Assembly: GCA_004359425.1 (NCBI GenBank)
Contig: PTEU01000002.1
Span: forward strand, 1-42,275
DNA from: Ideonella sp. MAG2
Lineage (GTDB): Bacteria; Pseudomonadota; Gammaproteobacteria; Burkholderiales; Burkholderiaceae_C
Length of the DNA: 42,275 bases
Direction: 5' to 3'
The position numbers and the translations under genes were made by a program. Shown here in pieces: positions 29,108 to 38,547 of the stretch. Each line of letters begins with the position of its first letter. Position 1 is the first letter of the stretch. The notes under the pieces are model-generated. The model worked only from the letters and a program-made list of their open reading frames with translations, did no database searches and was not told the origin of the DNA.

Positions 29108-31348
29108 ATGATTGCGAGACTGATTTTTTGGTTAGGAAGCCTTGTTCTAGCCCTCCCCCCGCTACAGGCAGCCGACCTGGGCACACCGCCAACTCCCCAA
29201 GTCAGCCGTCCGCGTGTCGGTTTGGTGCTCTCTGGCGGTGGGGCGCGCGGCTTTGCGCACATTGGGGTGCTCAAAGCCCTGGAACAGCAAGGCGTGGTGA
29301 TTGACGCGATTGCGGGCACCTCGATGGGAGCCATCGTCGGCGGCCTCTATGCCAGCGGCATGTCCGCCCAAGACATTGAGCGCGAACTACTGTGGGTGAA
29401 CTGGAACCTGCTGTTTGCGCCTCGCGTCAGCCGTCAGCAGTTGTCGCAGCGGCGTAAAGAGGAAGACTTCGACATCTCCACGGCCGTTGAGTTGGGTTTT
29501 CGTGACGGCGAGTTTCGAGTGCCCCAAGGCACCGTCTCCAGCCGTGGCCTGGAAACCCTGCTGAGGCGCTACACCCTGCCGGTGCGCGACGTGCGGGACT
29601 TTAATCGACTCCCCATTCCCTACCGGGCCATCGCCACCGACATGGAGACCGGCGACCCCGTGATCCTCGACAAAGGCGATCTGGCCACCGCCATGCGCTC
29701 CAGCATGAGCGTGCCCGGCGTGTTTCCGCCCATTGAGGTTGATGGCCGGGTTTTGGGCGACGGCGGCCTGGTCAACAACCTGCCTGTCGATGTGGTGCGT
29801 GCCATGGGCGTGGACAGGGTGATTGCCGTCAACATCGGCACCCCACTCTCGGGGCGGGACACCCTGAACTCCGTCATCGGTCTCACCGCCCAAATGGTCA
29901 ACATCCTGACCGAGCAAAACGTCAAGCGCAGCCTCGCGTCCCTCGGCCCTCAAGACATCCTGGTGGCACCGGCCCTCGGCACCTTAACGGCGGCAGATTT
30001 CGACCGAACCAAGGACTTTATTGCGGCGGGCGAGCAAGGTGCCCTCCAACACCAAGCCAGATTGGCTGCTCTGGGCCAAACCGGCACGCTGTATGCGCAA
30101 TGGCGGCAAAGCCGCCAAGTGCCCGAACCCCCTCCGGTGGTCTTGGATTTCGTCGCCTTTGAAGGCTCGGAGCTGACCAACCCAGCGCGCTTTGCCAACC
30201 AAATGCTCTCACGGCCTGGCGAGCTGTTTGACCCTGCAGCGGCCGCCCGCGATGTGCGTGCCTTGGCAGCCTCGGGCGACTATGTGCGGGTCGATTACCA
30301 CCTGGCCCACACCGACGATGGCCATGGACTGGTGCTGGACATGGAGGACAAGCATTGGGGCCCCAACTACCTGCGAGTGGGTCTGGACCTCTCTACCGAC
30401 TTCAGCGGCCGCAGCGCCTTTAACATCAAACTGAGCCACAACCGCCATTGGCTCACCCCCAATGGCACAGAGTGGCGCAACCGGGTGCAAATTGGCGAGA
30501 CGCCGCAGTTTTTCAGCGAAATTTACCACCCGCTGACACGCACCATCGGCACCACCAACGACTGGTTTGTGGCCGGCCATGTCTTGGGCGAGCGCCGCCT
30601 GCAAACCCTGTTTGATGCGCAAGGCCTGGAGTCCAGTGAATGGCGGCGCAGCAGCGGGCGGGTGGGCCTGGATATTGGTCAACCCTGGGGCAGTTTTGGT
30701 GAGTTCCGAGTGGGGCTGATGCTGCAAGGCGGCCATAACAGCCCACTGCTCTTGGGGAGTAACTTCAGTGGCTCCACGCAAAGCGATGCTTGGCGAGAGG
30801 CCGGGGTGCGCTTGCGGGCGGTGGTCGACCAGCTTGACTTTGCCAACTTTCCCCAAAACGGCTACAGGCTCGAAGGCGAGGCCGTGTTGGGCCGCCGCAC
30901 CACCGACCAAAGCAGCCGCATGGCCCGGCTTGAGGGCCAAGCCACCCTGGCCTGGACCCGAGGGGCCCACACCCTCAATCTGCACGGTGTGGTCAAGGCC
31001 AGCGACGCCCAAACCGACACCCTGGTCGGCCCCTACACCCTGGGCGGCTTCCAACAGCTTTCAGGCTATCGACCAGGCCAAGTGGCCGGCAATGCGGTGC
31101 TGCTGGGCCGACTGGGCTGGTATATGCGCGTTGCCCAGCCGCCGGTGTTTGCGCGCGCCTTGTTCGTAGGGGCCTCGGCAGAATTGGGTCAAGCCTGGGC
31201 CAGCCGCAGGGACATGAAACTCTCCGGCCTGCGCGGTGGCGGCAGCCTTTACCTGGGCACCGACACCGGTATCGGCCCCATGTACCTGGGCCTGACCTGG
31301 GCACCGGACGGTGAACCGGGCCTGGCCCTGTTCATCGGCCGCCCTTGA
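29108..31348 (+). CDS. Patatin-like phospholipase with POTRA and outer-membrane barrel (PlpD type)
   Basis: The 746-residue protein starts with a signal peptide (1-22) and continues with a patatin domain. The oxyanion loop is GGGARG (43-48), the nucleophile is Ser72 in GTSMG, and the catalytic Asp is Asp218 in GDGGLVNN. After residue 350 comes one POTRA-like domain ('VVLDFVAFEGSELTNPARFANQML') and then an Omp85/BamA-like 16-strand barrel to the C-terminus. This order is that of type Vd autotransporters such as PlpD, which display or release a lipase at the surface. The last residue is Pro and not the usual aromatic. It lies just behind the groEL terminator with its own start; a longer frame from 29015 has no support. 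Confidence 0.9.
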   Translation: MIARLIFWLGSLVLALPPLQAADLGTPPTPQVSRPRVGLVLSGGGARGFAHIGVLKALEQQGVVIDAIAGTSMGAIVGGLYASGMSAQDIERELLWVNWNLLFAPRVSRQQLSQRRKEEDFDISTAVELGFRDGEFRVPQGTVSSRGLETLLRRYTLPVRDVRDFNRLPIPYRAIATDMETGDPVILDKGDLATAMRSSMSVPGVFPPIEVDGRVLGDGGLVNNLPVDVVRAMGVDRVIAVNIGTPLSGRDTLNSVIGLTAQMVNILTEQNVKRSLASLGPQDILVAPALGTLTAADFDRTKDFIAAGEQGALQHQARLAALGQTGTLYAQWRQSRQVPEPPPVVLDFVAFEGSELTNPARFANQMLSRPGELFDPAAAARDVRALAASGDYVRVDYHLAHTDDGHGLVLDMEDKHWGPNYLRVGLDLSTDFSGRSAFNIKLSHNRHWLTPNGTEWRNRVQIGETPQFFSEIYHPLTRTIGTTNDWFVAGHVLGERRLQTLFDAQGLESSEWRRSSGRVGLDIGQPWGSFGEFRVGLMLQGGHNSPLLLGSNFSGSTQSDAWREAGVRLRAVVDQLDFANFPQNGYRLEGEAVLGRRTTDQSSRMARLEGQATLAWTRGAHTLNLHGVVKASDAQTDTLVGPYTLGGFQQLSGYRPGQVAGNAVLLGRLGWYMRVAQPPVFARALFVGASAELGQAWASRRDMKLSGLRGGGSLYLGTDTGIGPMYLGLTWAPDGEPGLALFIGRP

Positions 31349-31468
31349 CGCCAACCGTCAAGACCCTCGCAACTTCCTTGACGATGAGTGCAGGTTGTTC
31401 GGGGATGCTTCAACGGCTTGCCCCCGGCACCCGTCACGCCGAAAGCTGGGGGCACCGAACCCCGCCGG

Positions 31469-32119
31469 TCAGGTGGGTGACAGCGGCGCTTCAGCGCTTG
31501 GTGCAGAGCCGGTGACGGTGGGGTGCGTCCAGCTATAAAGCGTGGTCGCCATGTCTTCCAGCCCAATGCGCTTGGGGGCCGAGAACAGCAAAATGCCCAC
31601 ATCGGCCTCGTCGGTCGCCAATTCCCCCAAGACTTCGGAGGTGGCCTCCAGCGAGGCCTGCTGCTCTTTGCGGTTGAGCTTGTCGGCCTTGGTCAGCGCC
31701 ACCAGCAGCTTGACCTCACCATTGGCCACACGCGGCCCCACAAAGGCGAGCAATTGCTTGTCCAAGGGCGTAAAGCCCAAGCGGCTGTCCACCAGCAAGA
31801 CCACACCGCCCAGGTTACGGCGGATTAGCAAATAGTCGGCCATCACCTGCTGCCAGCGCAGCTTGGCATTGCGCTCCACGGTGGCATAGCCGTAGCCGGG
31901 CAGGTCAGCCAAGTAGGCATCGGGCTCGTCTTTAGGGCCTAAAGCAAACAGGTTGATATGCTGGGTGCGCCCAGGGGTTTTGGAGGCAAAAGCCAGTTGA
32001 CGGCGCTGAGCCAAGGCGTTGATGGCCGTGGATTTACCGGCATTGCTGCGGCCCACAAAGGCGATCTCTACAAGGTCGCCCTGGGGGAGTTGGTCCACTT
32101 TGCTCGCTAGCCTCACCAT
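31469..32119 (-). CDS. engB: Ribosome biogenesis GTPase EngB/YsxC, 5'-truncated
   Basis: EngB is a small GTPase needed for 50S assembly. G1 (GRSNAGKST, 23-31 counted from 32119), G3 (DLPGYG) and G4 (TKADK) are present, with the conserved 'FASKTPGRTQHIN' switch. Homology begins about MVRLASKVDQLPQ. Relatives have a further 15-20 residues ahead of this point, forming the first helix. The frame stays open to 32251, but that stretch is the reverse complement of the cytochrome c gene. The ATG at 32119 falls on a CCATGG palindrome at the breakpoint and has no ribosome site of its own. The gene is normally essential. Confidence 0.85.
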   Translation of the reverse strand: MVRLASKVDQLPQGDLVEIAFVGRSNAGKSTAINALAQRRQLAFASKTPGRTQHINLFALGPKDEPDAYLADLPGYGYATVERNAKLRWQQVMADYLLIRRNLGGVVLLVDSRLGFTPLDKQLLAFVGPRVANGEVKLLVALTKADKLNRKEQQASLEATSEVLGELATDEADVGILLFSAPKRIGLEDMATTLYSWTHPTVTGSAPSAEAPLSPT

Positions 32120-32696
32120 GGCCCAGGCGTTTGCATCAGACGCCAAGGCTCCCGCCAAGCCCGATCTGGCCCGTGGCCAAGAGATTTCGACCCAGGTATG
32201 CGCGGCTTGCCACACCGCTGATGGCTCGCGTGGCAGCCCCGCCAACCCCATTTTGGCGGGCCAGCACGCCGATTACCTCTACAAGCAATTGGTGGAGTTC
32301 AAGTCCGGCAAGCGCGCCAACCCCGTGATGAGCGGCATGGTGGCTCCGCTGACCGAAGCCGACATGAAGAATGTCGCCGCCTTCTACGCCAGCAAATCGG
32401 CCAAGCCGGGCGCTGCCAAGAACAAAGACACCGTTCTGCTGGGCGAAAAGATTTACCGTGGTGGCATTGTCGCCAAGCAGGTGCCAGCCTGCGCGGGCTG
32501 CCACAGCCCCAACGGCGCAGGCATCCCGGCCCAATATCCCCGCCTGAGTGGCCAGCATGGTGACTACGTCGAAGCCCAGATGGTGGCCTTTCGCCAAGGC
32601 ACGCGCAATAACAGCGTTCAAATGACAGCTATTGCTGCCAAGATGAGCGACAAAGAAATCAAGGCAGTTTCCGATTACATCGCGGGCCTGCGCTAA
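32118..32696 (+). CDS. Cytochrome c4 (dihaem), signal peptide lost
   Basis: The protein has two haem-binding sites (CAACH and CAGCH) in a duplicated class I fold, with candidate axial Met ligands in 'NPVMSGM' and 'NSVQMTAIA'. Its mature length of about 187 residues is typical of the cytochrome c4 family, a periplasmic electron carrier to terminal oxidases. Only the tail of a signal peptide remains (MAQAFA followed by SDAK); the basic start and hydrophobic core are missing, and upstream codons are antisense engB. Without export, haem could not be attached. It is the natural neighbour of engB (divergent) and of the cytochrome maturation genes resB-ccsB downstream. Confidence 0.87.
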   Translation: MAQAFASDAKAPAKPDLARGQEISTQVCAACHTADGSRGSPANPILAGQHADYLYKQLVEFKSGKRANPVMSGMVAPLTEADMKNVAAFYASKSAKPGAAKNKDTVLLGEKIYRGGIVAKQVPACAGCHSPNGAGIPAQYPRLSGQHGDYVEAQMVAFRQGTRNNSVQMTAIAAKMSDKEIKAVSDYIAGLR

Positions 32697-32751
32697 GCCA
32701 GGTGCCGGCAAGCCGCCGTTGAGGGGCTGAAGCCGGGCTTAACACATCTTG

Positions 32752-32778
32752 AAGGGCTGGTCATTGACCAGCCCTTTT
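32752..32778 (+). terminator. Intrinsic terminator after cytochrome c4
   Basis: An 11-bp stem (AAGGGCTGGTC / GACCAGCCCTT) with a 3-nt loop runs into a TTTT stretch, about 55 bp after the stop codon. Confidence 0.85.
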
Positions 32779-32813
32779 CCATGTTGGGCCTCAAGCCCCG
32801 GATAATCCGCGCC

Positions 32814-34949
32814 ATGACGACAGCGACATCGACCTCTCCCCGCCCAGACTCCCGCATCGGCCGCGATGTGCTGGAGCTGCTGGCCTCGATGCGATTCGCC
32901 ATCTCGCTGCTGTGCGTGATCTGCATTGCCTCGGTGATTGGCACCGTGGTGCGGCAAAACGAGCCCTATAACAACTACGTCAACCAGTTCGGGCCTTTTT
33001 GGGCCGAGGTGTTTGGCAAATTCGACCTCTACACGGTCTACAGCGCCACCTGGTTCTTGGTGATCCTGGCCTTTTTGGTGGTCTCCACCAGCCTGTGCAT
33101 CATTCGCAACGCGCCCAAAATCCTGGCCGACCTGCGCAGCTTCAAAGAGCACATCCGCGAACAGTCCCTGCGGGCCTTCCATCACCGTGCCGAGGGGACT
33201 CTCCCGCTGGACCGCGCCGGCAGCTTGGCCCATCTCACCGGGGTGCTTGCCGCCCGAGGCTGGCAGGCCAAAGCCCAAGTCCGAGACAACGGCACCATGG
33301 TGGCCGCCCGCAAGGGCAGCGCCAACAAACTGGGTTACCTCGCCGCACACTCGTCCATCGTGCTGATTTGCGTGGGCGGCTTGCTCGATGGCAACCTGAT
33401 CGTTCAGGCCCAAATGTGGTGGCAGGGCAAGACGGTGTTCGAGGGCGGCGGCATGATCCGCGACGTGCCGGACAAACACCGCCTCTCTGACAACAACCCC
33501 ACCTTCCGCGGCAATCTGTTTGTATCGGAGGGTTCACGCGCTGGCATCGCCGTGCTGTCCACCCCCGATGGCTCGGTGCTGCAAGACCTGCCCTTTGATG
33601 TCGAGCTGAAGAAGTTCAAGGTGGAGTATTACGACACCGGCATGCCCAAGCTGTTTGCCAGCGACGTGATCATCCATGACCGTGACACCGGGGCCAGCAC
33701 ACCGGCCACCATCAAGGTCAATGAGCCCACCCACCACCGCGGGGTCGCCATCTACCAAAGCAGCTTTGACGATGGCGGGTCGAGAGTCAAGCTCAAGGGT
33801 TTGCCGCTCACTGGCAGCACCGAGGCACTGGCCCTGGATCTCCGAGTGGGAGAAAGCACCCAGCTCACCAAGGGCACCGACACATTGCGACTAGAACTCA
33901 CGGGGCTGAAGGTCATCAATGTGGAGAACATGAGCGGCGCGGGCTCCGACGCTGAAGCCACTGATGTACGCAAGGTCGACCTGACGGACAGCCTCAACAA
34001 ACACCTGGGCTCCGGTGCCAAAGGCGACCGCAACAAAACCCTGCGCAATGTGGGCCCTGCCGTGACCTACAAGCTGGTGGACAGCGCAGGCCAGCGCCGT
34101 GAGTTCCACAACTACATGGTGCCGGTAGAGCTAGACGGTCAGCGCGTCTACCTTTTCGGTGTGCGCGAGAACGTGAATGAAGCCTTCCGCTACCTGCGCA
34201 TTCCCGTGGATGAGCAAGGCGGCATAGAGGGCTGGACGCGCCTGCGCCAAGCCTTGATGAACCCGGCGCTGCGAGACAAAGCCGCCCAACGTTTTGCCAC
34301 ACTGGCCACCCCCCCCAACAACCCGCAGATGGGCGAGCAACTGCGCCAAAGCGCGCGCCGCGCCCTGGCCTTGTTTGCAGGCCAGGATGCCTCCGTCAAA
34401 AAAGACGCCCCTGGCGGCCTGGTGGCCTTGAGCCAGTACATCGAAGCCACCGTGCCGGAGGCCGAGCGCGCCAAGTTCTCCGAGGTGCTGCTGCGCATCC
34501 TCAACAGCTCGCTGTTTGAGCTGAACCAGGCGGCCCGTGAACGCGACGGCCTCAAACCCCTGGAAGCCAGCGAGGACACCTCCCGCTTCATGACCCAAGC
34601 GGTGATGTCACTCTCTGACAGCTTTTTCTACCCGGCCCCGATGATCTGGCAGCTCGACACCTTCGAGCAAGTTCAAGCCAGCGTGTTCCAGGTGGCCAGA
34701 GCACCGGGCAAGACCTTGGTCTACCTGGGAGCAATCCTGCTCATCGTGGGCGTGTTCATGATGCTCTATGTGCGCGAGCGACGCCTCTGGATCTGGCTCA
34801 CCGACGCCTCTGACAAATCCACCCAGGTGCTGGCCGCCCTCTCCACCCCGCGCCGCACACTCGACGCCGATGCCGAATTTGAGGCGCTGCGCCACGATAT
34901 CTTGGCTCCGGGTCTGGCGACCCAAGCTGCTCAAGGAGACACCGCATGA
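32814..34949 (+). CDS. resB: Cytochrome c biogenesis protein ResB (Ccs1)
   Basis: The 711-residue protein is one half of the System II haem delivery and ligation complex. Three membrane segments lie near the N-terminus ('FAISLLCVICIASVIG', 'WFLVILAFLVVSTSLCII' and 'SSIVLICVGGLLDG'), followed by a large periplasmic domain of over 500 residues. A final helix is 'LVYLGAILLIVGVFMMLYV'. The ATG at 32814 was preferred because homology begins at 'GRDVLELLASMRF' and a GATAAT -10-like site lies just upstream. The stop overlaps the ccsB start (ATGA). Confidence 0.94.
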   Translation: MTTATSTSPRPDSRIGRDVLELLASMRFAISLLCVICIASVIGTVVRQNEPYNNYVNQFGPFWAEVFGKFDLYTVYSATWFLVILAFLVVSTSLCIIRNAPKILADLRSFKEHIREQSLRAFHHRAEGTLPLDRAGSLAHLTGVLAARGWQAKAQVRDNGTMVAARKGSANKLGYLAAHSSIVLICVGGLLDGNLIVQAQMWWQGKTVFEGGGMIRDVPDKHRLSDNNPTFRGNLFVSEGSRAGIAVLSTPDGSVLQDLPFDVELKKFKVEYYDTGMPKLFASDVIIHDRDTGASTPATIKVNEPTHHRGVAIYQSSFDDGGSRVKLKGLPLTGSTEALALDLRVGESTQLTKGTDTLRLELTGLKVINVENMSGAGSDAEATDVRKVDLTDSLNKHLGSGAKGDRNKTLRNVGPAVTYKLVDSAGQRREFHNYMVPVELDGQRVYLFGVRENVNEAFRYLRIPVDEQGGIEGWTRLRQALMNPALRDKAAQRFATLATPPNNPQMGEQLRQSARRALALFAGQDASVKKDAPGGLVALSQYIEATVPEAERAKFSEVLLRILNSSLFELNQAARERDGLKPLEASEDTSRFMTQAVMSLSDSFFYPAPMIWQLDTFEQVQASVFQVARAPGKTLVYLGAILLIVGVFMMLYVRERRLWIWLTDASDKSTQVLAALSTPRRTLDADAEFEALRHDILAPGLATQAAQGDTA

Positions 34950-36298
34950 CCACCACCACCATGACCCTCGGGCGGCCCAGCCTCTGGGCTCGCATCGGCC
35001 TTCAAGAGGCCTTGTTTGCACTGTTGATCGTGGGCGGCGCTGGCTATGCCTTCAGCCGCTATGGCAAGTCCATGGACGGCTATGAGCTGGGCATTCTGGC
35101 CTGTGCTGTGCCCAGCTTGATTGCCTTAGGCTGGTTCTGGAAGCCCCTGCGCGCCTTGACCGTGGTGGTAGGCGCTGCCAGCCTGCTGGCCATCAGCCTT
35201 TATGGGCGGCAGACCGACAGCTTTGGTGCCGACCTGGCCGCTGCCGAAAACGTCTTCTTCCTGAAGTACATGCTCTCCAGCCAAAGCGCCATTCTCTGGA
35301 TGAGCTTGTTGTTCTATATGAGCACCCTCGCCTACTGGGTCGGGTTCATCCGCTCCGGCGAGCAACGCGACGGGGCCGCCTTGCGCATTGGCACCGGCCT
35401 GGCCTGGGCGGCCGTGGTGATGGCCCTGATCGGCACCTTTGTACGCTGGTTCGAAAGCCACCAAATCGCCCCCGACATCGGCCACATTCCCGTCAGCAAT
35501 TTGTACGAAGTCTTTGTGCTGTTTTGCTGGCTGACCGCCCTGTTCTACCTCTACTACGAGCAGCGCTACCAGCAGCGCAGCTTGGGCGCCTTTGTGATGC
35601 TGATCATCAGCGCCGCAGTCTCCTTTTTGCTCTGGTACACGGTCAGCCGCGGTGCTCAAGAAATCCAGCCCCTGGTACCCGCGCTGCAAAGCTGGTGGAT
35701 GAAGATCCATGTCCCAGCCAACTTTGTGGGCTATGGCACGTTTGCCGTGGCGGCCATGGTGGGCTTGGCCTATGTGCTCAAAAGCGCCAGCCGGCAGGCC
35801 CTGATGGTGGGCCTGATCTACATCCCAGGAGCGGTCTTGCTGGCCTTGGGGGTCTACTGGCTGCTGGGCAGCCCCGACGCGGGCATGCAAACCGCCGTCA
35901 TCAAGACCGCGCGGCTGCTGGGTGGCTTGGTGCTGATGTTTGGCGTGATGATCGCCCTGCGCGGGGCCATCAATGCCCGCTCGCCCTCCCTGGAGTTGAT
36001 GGACGACCTGATGTACCGCGCCATCGCCGTTGGCTTTGCCTTCTTCACCATTGCCACCGTACTGGGTGCGTTTTGGGCGGCTGAAGCCTGGGGCGGCTAC
36101 TGGAGCTGGGACCCCAAAGAAACCTGGGCCTTGATTGTCTGGCTGAACTACGCAGCTTGGTTGCACATGCGCTTGATGAAGGGCCTGCGGGGTGCGGCCT
36201 CTGCCTGGTGGTCTCTGGGCGGTTTGGTCATCACCACCTTTGCCTTCCTGGGCGTCAATATGTTCCTCTCGGGCCTGCACTCCTACGGCGAGCTGTGA
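34946..36298 (+). CDS. ccsB: Cytochrome c biogenesis protein CcsB (CcsA/ResC family)
   Basis: The 450-residue polytopic protein contains the tryptophan-rich haem-handling motif WGGYWSWDPKETW near residue 380 and the conserved histidines of the CcsA family ('WFESHQIAPDIGHIPVSNLYE', 'WWMKIHVPANF'). With ResB it moves haem across the membrane and joins it to CxxCH of apocytochromes. It is coupled to resB by a 4-nt overlap, and a terminator follows. Many relatives are shorter (about 390), the extra length being in the N-terminal helices. The cytochrome c4 gene just upstream is an obvious client. Confidence 0.94.
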   Translation: MTTTTMTLGRPSLWARIGLQEALFALLIVGGAGYAFSRYGKSMDGYELGILACAVPSLIALGWFWKPLRALTVVVGAASLLAISLYGRQTDSFGADLAAAENVFFLKYMLSSQSAILWMSLLFYMSTLAYWVGFIRSGEQRDGAALRIGTGLAWAAVVMALIGTFVRWFESHQIAPDIGHIPVSNLYEVFVLFCWLTALFYLYYEQRYQQRSLGAFVMLIISAAVSFLLWYTVSRGAQEIQPLVPALQSWWMKIHVPANFVGYGTFAVAAMVGLAYVLKSASRQALMVGLIYIPGAVLLALGVYWLLGSPDAGMQTAVIKTARLLGGLVLMFGVMIALRGAINARSPSLELMDDLMYRAIAVGFAFFTIATVLGAFWAAEAWGGYWSWDPKETWALIVWLNYAAWLHMRLMKGLRGAASAWWSLGGLVITTFAFLGVNMFLSGLHSYGEL

Positions 36299-36334
36299 GC
36301 GCCTGAATGGCCCGTTCTTGGCATGCAAAGCTTG

Positions 36335-36364
36335 AACAGCCCGGCACCAGCCGGGCTGTTTTGC
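36335..36364 (+). terminator. Intrinsic terminator after ccsB
   Basis: A 10-bp stem (AACAGCCCGG / CCGGGCTGTT) with a 6-nt loop is followed by TT then GCTTTT, 36 bp after ccsB. Confidence 0.85.
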
Positions 36365-36400
36365 TTTTCAGCCCAACCCGGTGCGCTCTACAGTTTGGAC

Positions 36401-36748
36401 ATGCCCTACGTTCGCCGAGACCCCTGTGGCGCCATCGCCAGCCTGCACCGAGACGCCCCCACGCCGTCGGCCGAGTTCTTGCCTGACAACGCCCCCGAGG
36501 TCCGCGCCTTTCTGGCCATCGACGACGACACTGAAGCCTTTGCCAAACTCGACGCGGGATTTGTTCGGGTGCTGGAAGATGTGATCGACACCTTGATCGA
36601 CAAACACATCATCAACATCACCGACCTCCCCTCTGAGGCGCAAGCCAAGCTGTTCTCGCGCAAGAGCTTCCGCGAGCGCCAGGGCCGCCATGCGCTCAGC
36701 CTGTTTGGTGATTTGAACCCCACCTTCCCCCACGATCCAAGCGAGTGA
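36401..36748 (+). CDS. Conserved hypothetical protein (MPYVRRD family)
   Basis: The 115-residue cytoplasmic protein begins MPYVRRDPCGAIASLHRD and ends with a Phe/Pro-rich tail. I recall similar small proteins in Burkholderiales, sometimes labelled 'tryptophan synthase beta-like' without functional evidence. The middle is acidic and helical (FLAIDDDTEAFAKLDAGFVRVLEDVIDTLIDK). No catalytic motif is visible. It stands alone between the ccsB terminator and msrP. Confidence 0.8.
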   Translation: MPYVRRDPCGAIASLHRDAPTPSAEFLPDNAPEVRAFLAIDDDTEAFAKLDAGFVRVLEDVIDTLIDKHIINITDLPSEAQAKLFSRKSFRERQGRHALSLFGDLNPTFPHDPSE

Positions 36749-36872
36749 GCTGGGGGGCTGCGGCTAGCTAGGGCGCAATGCCCACCACGATGTAAGGTTT
36801 AGCCGGTTGCAACGACAAACTGGTAGGCTGAGTTGCCTCCAGACTTGGTCGCCCAGAACAACCGGACTCGCC

Positions 36873-37865
36873 ATGCACCTGCTGACATCGCAACGCTACA
36901 ACCACACCCAAAGCTCTGAGATCACGCCGCCCGAGGTCTACCACGGCCGCCGTGAGTGGCTGCAACACCTGGCCTTGGGGGCCGCAGGCACCGCCTTAGC
37001 GGGGTGGGCCGCGCGAGAGGCCCATGCCCAAGTTGCCGCGCCGGGCAAGCTGGCCCGCTTGCCCGCTGCCCGCAGCGCCGTGGCAGGTGCCCAGGTGATG
37101 GACAAACCCACCGCCTATGGCGACGTCACCAGCTACAACAACTTCTATGAGTTCGGCACTGACAAAGCCGACCCCGCCCGCAACGCCCACACGCTGAAAC
37201 CTCGGCCCTGGTCGGTGACGGTCGAAGGCGAATGCAAGCGCCCTCAAACCTTTGACCTCGACGCCTTGCTCAAGCTAGCCCCCATGGAAGAGCGCATCTA
37301 CCGCCTGCGCTGTGTGGAGGGCTGGTCCATGGTCATCCCTTGGGTGGGTTGGTCTCTGGCCGAGCTGATCAAAAAAGTCGAGCCCACCGGCAATGCCAAG
37401 TACGTGCAGTTTTTCACCTTGGCGGACAAGGCCCAGATGCCGGGCCTGCGCTCCAGCGTGCTGGACTGGCCCTATACCGAAGGCCTGCGCTTGGACGAAG
37501 CCCTGCACCCTCTGACACTGCTGGCCTTTGGCCTCTACGGTGAGGTGCTGCCCCACCAAAACGGCGCGCCCGTGCGCCTGGTGGTGCCTTGGAAGTACGG
37601 CTTTAAAAGCGCCAAGTCCATCGTCAAAATTCGCCTGGTCGAGAAGCAGCCCGTCAGCAGTTGGGAGCGCGCCGCCGCGCAAGAGTACGGCTTCTTCTCC
37701 AACGTCAACCCTAGCGTGGACCACCCACGCTGGAGCCAGGCTTCAGAGCGCCGCATTGGCGAAGACGGCCTCTTCGCCAAGAAGCGCCCGACCCTGATGT
37801 TCAATGGCTACGAAGCCCAGGTTGGCCAGCTCTACGCGGGCATGGACCTCAAGAAGTCCTTCTGA
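36873..37865 (+). CDS. msrP: Protein-methionine-sulfoxide reductase catalytic subunit MsrP
   Basis: The 330-residue molybdopterin enzyme repairs oxidised methionines in periplasmic proteins. A twin-arginine signal (Arg26-Arg27 in GRREWL, then a hydrophobic stretch and A-H-A) directs folded export. The molybdenum-ligating Cys147 is in [11 protein letters not shown]. The start at 36873 matches relatives; the longer frame adds 22 unlikely residues. msrQ, which supplies electrons, follows 88 bp downstream. Confidence 0.95.
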   Translation: MHLLTSQRYNHTQSSEITPPEVYHGRREWLQHLALGAAGTALAGWAAREAHAQVAAPGKLARLPAARSAVAGAQVMDKPTAYGDVTSYNNFYEFGTDKADPARNAHTLKPRPWSVTVEGECKRPQTFDLDALLKLAPMEERIYRLRCVEGWSMVIPWVGWSLAELIKKVEPTGNAKYVQFFTLADKAQMPGLRSSVLDWPYTEGLRLDEALHPLTLLAFGLYGEVLPHQNGAPVRLVVPWKYGFKSAKSIVKIRLVEKQPVSSWERAAAQEYGFFSNVNPSVDHPRWSQASERRIGEDGLFAKKRPTLMFNGYEAQVGQLYAGMDLKKSF

Positions 37866-37953
37866 CCGACCTGCGACCTCCCTGCACCGCCCCTGCGCCG
37901 CCCACCAAGCGTGCATCTGCCCCCAGTTGCCCCGAGCGGCGACACCGCCTGCC

Positions 37954-38547
37954 ATGAACAAACTCTTGTTGCACCCACTGGCCAAGCCCCTGCTGTGGCT
38001 GGCCCTGGCCACGCCACTGGCCAGCTTGGTTTGGGGGGCCCTTCAAAACACCCTCGGGGCCAACCCCGCCGAGGCCCTGATCCGCGCCTTGGGTGACTGG
38101 ACCTTGCGCCTTTTGGTGCTGACCCTGGCCATCACCCCACTGCGGCAGTGGACGGGCTGGCACGCCCTGGCACGCTTGAGGCGCAATGTGGGTGTGGCTG
38201 CCTTTCTCTATGCCACCTTTCACTGGCTGGCCTATGCCTGGTTAGACCAAGGGCTCGATGTCGCCGCACTCTGGCAAGACGTGCTCAAGCGCCCTTTCAT
38301 CTTGGTCGGCACTCTGGCTTGGCTGATGCTGCTTCCCCTGGCGGCCACCTCCTTCAACGCCGCCATCAAGGCCCTGGGCGGCCGCCGCTGGCAGCAACTT
38401 CACCGCCTTAGCTACGCCATCATCCTGCTGGGCTTGCTGCACTTCTTCTGGATGCGCGCCGGTAAGCAAAACTTTGCCGAGGTCGCGGTGTATGCCGCCT
38501 TGGTGGCGGTGCTGTTGGGGTGGCGGGTGAAAATGCGCTGGGCCTAG
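37954..38547 (+). CDS. msrQ: Haem-binding membrane subunit MsrQ
   Basis: The 197-residue protein has about six membrane helices and conserved histidines suited to b-type haem ('YATFHWLAYAWLD', 'QQLHRLSYAIILLGLLHFFW'). It carries quinol electrons to MsrP at the periplasmic face. The ATG at 37954 was chosen over the long open frame from 37804, whose first 50 residues overlap msrP antiparallel to any homology. The msrP-msrQ pair is standard. Confidence 0.93.
   Translation: MNKLLLHPLAKPLLWLALATPLASLVWGALQNTLGANPAEALIRALGDWTLRLLVLTLAITPLRQWTGWHALARLRRNVGVAAFLYATFHWLAYAWLDQGLDVAALWQDVLKRPFILVGTLAWLMLLPLAATSFNAAIKALGGRRWQQLHRLSYAIILLGLLHFFWMRAGKQNFAEVAVYAALVAVLLGWRVKMRWA

Noticed and set aside
32120..32251. 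N-terminal extension of engB to 32251
   Set aside because: The residues are the reverse complement of the cytochrome c4 coding region and match no EngB N-terminus.
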